This document shows, one piece after another, positions 62,944 through 64,000 of a stretch of DNA of 64,000 nucleotides; position 1 is the stretch's first letter, and each line of letters opens with the position of its first letter. Source of the stretch: Lunatibacter sp038209145 (GTDB taxonomy: Bacteria; Bacteroidota; Bacteroidia; Cytophagales; Cyclobacteriaceae); NCBI GenBank assembly GCA_038209145.1, contig JBBQXZ010000001.1, positions 1 to 64,000 of the forward strand. Direction: 5' to 3'. A program made the position numbers and the translations under genes. The notes below the pieces were generated by a model. It was given only the letters and a program-made list of their open reading frames with translations, did no database searches and was not told the DNA's origin.

Positions 62944-64000
62944 ATGAGAACATCCAACTATTTATTTCGATTTATCCTTTTAATAGGCTTATGGACAGGC
63001 GTCAGTAGCCATGTGGGCAGCCCCGGTGTCATATTTGAAGGCATGCTGGGTCCCTACCGGATAATGGCAACTGTCAATCCACCGGATGTCATTCCGGGAA
63101 TCGCATTGGTGACGGTTATTCTGCCTGAAAATCCGAATGATATTTCACTTGAAGCCAAACCGGTTTATTGGTCTGCGGGACTGAGTGGTACCCCGGTATC
63201 AGATCCTTTGCTGCCCGTAGAAGGCGAAGTTGGGAAATATCAGCTTGAACTGTGGTTTATGGGAGTCGGTGCTTCCAGCGTGCAGTTGATCCTTAACCGG
63301 GGAACGGAGGTATTTGAAACCACCATTCCCGTGATGGCCCTTCCGACTGCCCAAAAAGACATGCCTGTAAATTTGGGTTTGATACTTTCAGGATTGGGGC
63401 TTTTCTTGGTTGTATTGATGGTGACCATCATTGCATCGGCCATGAGCGATAGCTTGAGAAGCCCGGGGGTACCCAGAGAAAAAAGCGGAAACGCAAGGAA
63501 AACAAAAGGGGTGGTCATTGGAACGGTCTGCATGCTCCTGATCCTGTGGAGTGGGAAATCCTGGTGGGATAATGAAGCCGACAGTTATTTGAGAAATATA
63601 TACACCCCCATAGCTGGCAATGCCCGTGTGGAATTTTCCGATCAGGGAAATTTTTTGGAGCTTACGATAGATAAGGAGCAGTTGCAGTGGGGCAGTACTG
63701 TCCGAAAAATGAGCTATATTGTTCCGGATCACGGCAAGTTGATGCACCTTTTTTTGATCCGAAAGGGAGACTTGGATGTGTTTGCCCACCTGCATCCACA
63801 GCGGATTGATTCGCTGCATTTTCGAAGTTTGCTGCCTGATTTGCCCGCGGGTGATTACCACGTTTTTGCGGATTTCACACGGTTTACGGGCTTTTCAGAA
63901 ACCATCGTCGGTGAACTTACCCTTCCTGAGAAAGAACCTTTCCGGCTGATATCTGACCAAGAGGTCTCGCTGGGTAGGGATGACAGCTTCCTTATTTCCA
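62944..64000 (+). CDS. membrane protein with exported domains, partial at window end
   Basis: An open frame of 352 codons that continues past the window edge. It has a signal peptide or N-terminal helix (about 1-22) and a beta-rich domain (about 25-135, GPYRIMATVNPPDVIPG) resembling YtkA/FixH-like extracytoplasmic domains. Two transmembrane helices follow (about 140-162 and 184-200). The third domain (about 210-340) has DHGKLMHLFLIRKGDLDVFAHLHPQ, whose histidines could bind metal, and a LPAGDYHVFADFT segment. It starts 4 bases after the SPPHLV membrane protein. A metal-delivery or -sensing role is inferred. Confidence 0.75.
   Translation, partial: MRTSNYLFRFILLIGLWTGVSSHVGSPGVIFEGMLGPYRIMATVNPPDVIPGIALVTVILPENPNDISLEAKPVYWSAGLSGTPVSDPLLPVEGEVGKYQLELWFMGVGASSVQLILNRGTEVFETTIPVMALPTAQKDMPVNLGLILSGLGLFLVVLMVTIIASAMSDSLRSPGVPREKSGNARKTKGVVIGTVCMLLILWSGKSWWDNEADSYLRNIYTPIAGNARVEFSDQGNFLELTIDKEQLQWGSTVRKMSYIVPDHGKLMHLFLIRKGDLDVFAHLHPQRIDSLHFRSLLPDLPAGDYHVFADFTRFTGFSETIVGELTLPEKEPFRLISDQEVSLGRDDSFLIS

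Noticed and set aside
1..64000. CRISPR arrays, tRNA or rRNA genes and riboswitches
   Set aside because: Scanned by eye; no regular repeat-spacer pattern, cloverleaf or known riboswitch core was recognised. A covariance-model search would settle it.

Overview
The window looks like chromosomal DNA of a free-living aerobic member of the Bacteroidota, most likely order Cytophagales (Cyclobacteriaceae-like). Supporting signs: a TonB-dependent receptor with a carboxypeptidase-like N-terminal domain, a subtilase with a C-terminal type IX secretion (T9SS) sorting domain, DUF5916 and DUF2911 proteins, hisIE fused as in this phylum, TAnnTTTG-type -7 elements close to start codons, weak Shine-Dalgarno signals and moderately AT-rich DNA. 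No rRNA, tRNA, CRISPR array or intact insertion sequence was recognised.

Layout. 1-9.4 kb: TonB receptor (-), a stand-alone helix-turn-helix protein (-), a Gfo/Idh/MocA oxidoreductase, a 3-hydroxyacyl-CoA dehydrogenase, an exported TPR/zinc-finger-like protein, a BaiN/HI0933 flavoprotein and a small Hpt-like protein. 9.5-11.5 kb: L-2-hydroxyglutarate oxidase and a Vms1/VLRF1-type peptidyl-tRNA hydrolase candidate. 11.9-21.9 kb: a catabolic neighbourhood with two phytanoyl-CoA dioxygenase-like proteins, a second Gfo/Idh enzyme, a DUF5916 outer-membrane protein, an exported PIG-L deacetylase, a previously uncounted 32-residue membrane ORF and a sodium:solute symporter. 21.9-25.5 kb: DUF2911 protein, 2-hydroxyacid dehydrogenase, universal stress protein and TPR protein. 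25.6-36.1 kb: a long co-directional run (holA, giant TPR protein, beta-barrel protein, SPOR protein, ExbB, ExbD, TonB, folC, trmB) that mixes envelope energisation with housekeeping. 36.1-45.7 kb: a TrpF-like protein lacking the catalytic Cys, a lipoprotein overlapping a T9SS subtilase, rpe, a DUF4168-like protein, a membrane-associated hypothetical, gyrA and a TPR protein. 45.7-51.9 kb: a DASS transporter, a large SGNH/PVC-type/cytochrome c fusion lipoprotein and two DoxX-like proteins.

52-57.3 kb is the anomalous part. A PAS-type histidine kinase pseudogene (-) and a phenylalanine 4-hydroxylase pseudogene (+) abut almost 5' end to 5' end, each carrying several stop codons and one frameshift. 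Directly after them sits an intact but incomplete histidine operon (hisH-A-F-IE, without G, D, C, B) that is visibly richer in G+C than its surroundings. This suggests a recombination or transfer junction near 53.58 kb.

57.3-64 kb: gamma-glutamylcyclotransferase-like protein, S41 peptidase lipoprotein, TetR/AarF pair, and at the right edge an uncharacterised two-gene membrane system. Its first protein carries a duplicated W-H-x3-G-x-D...SPPHLV motif. Its second (cut by the window end) has an exported domain with clustered histidines. This pair and the 32-residue coupled ORF are the best candidates for something undescribed.
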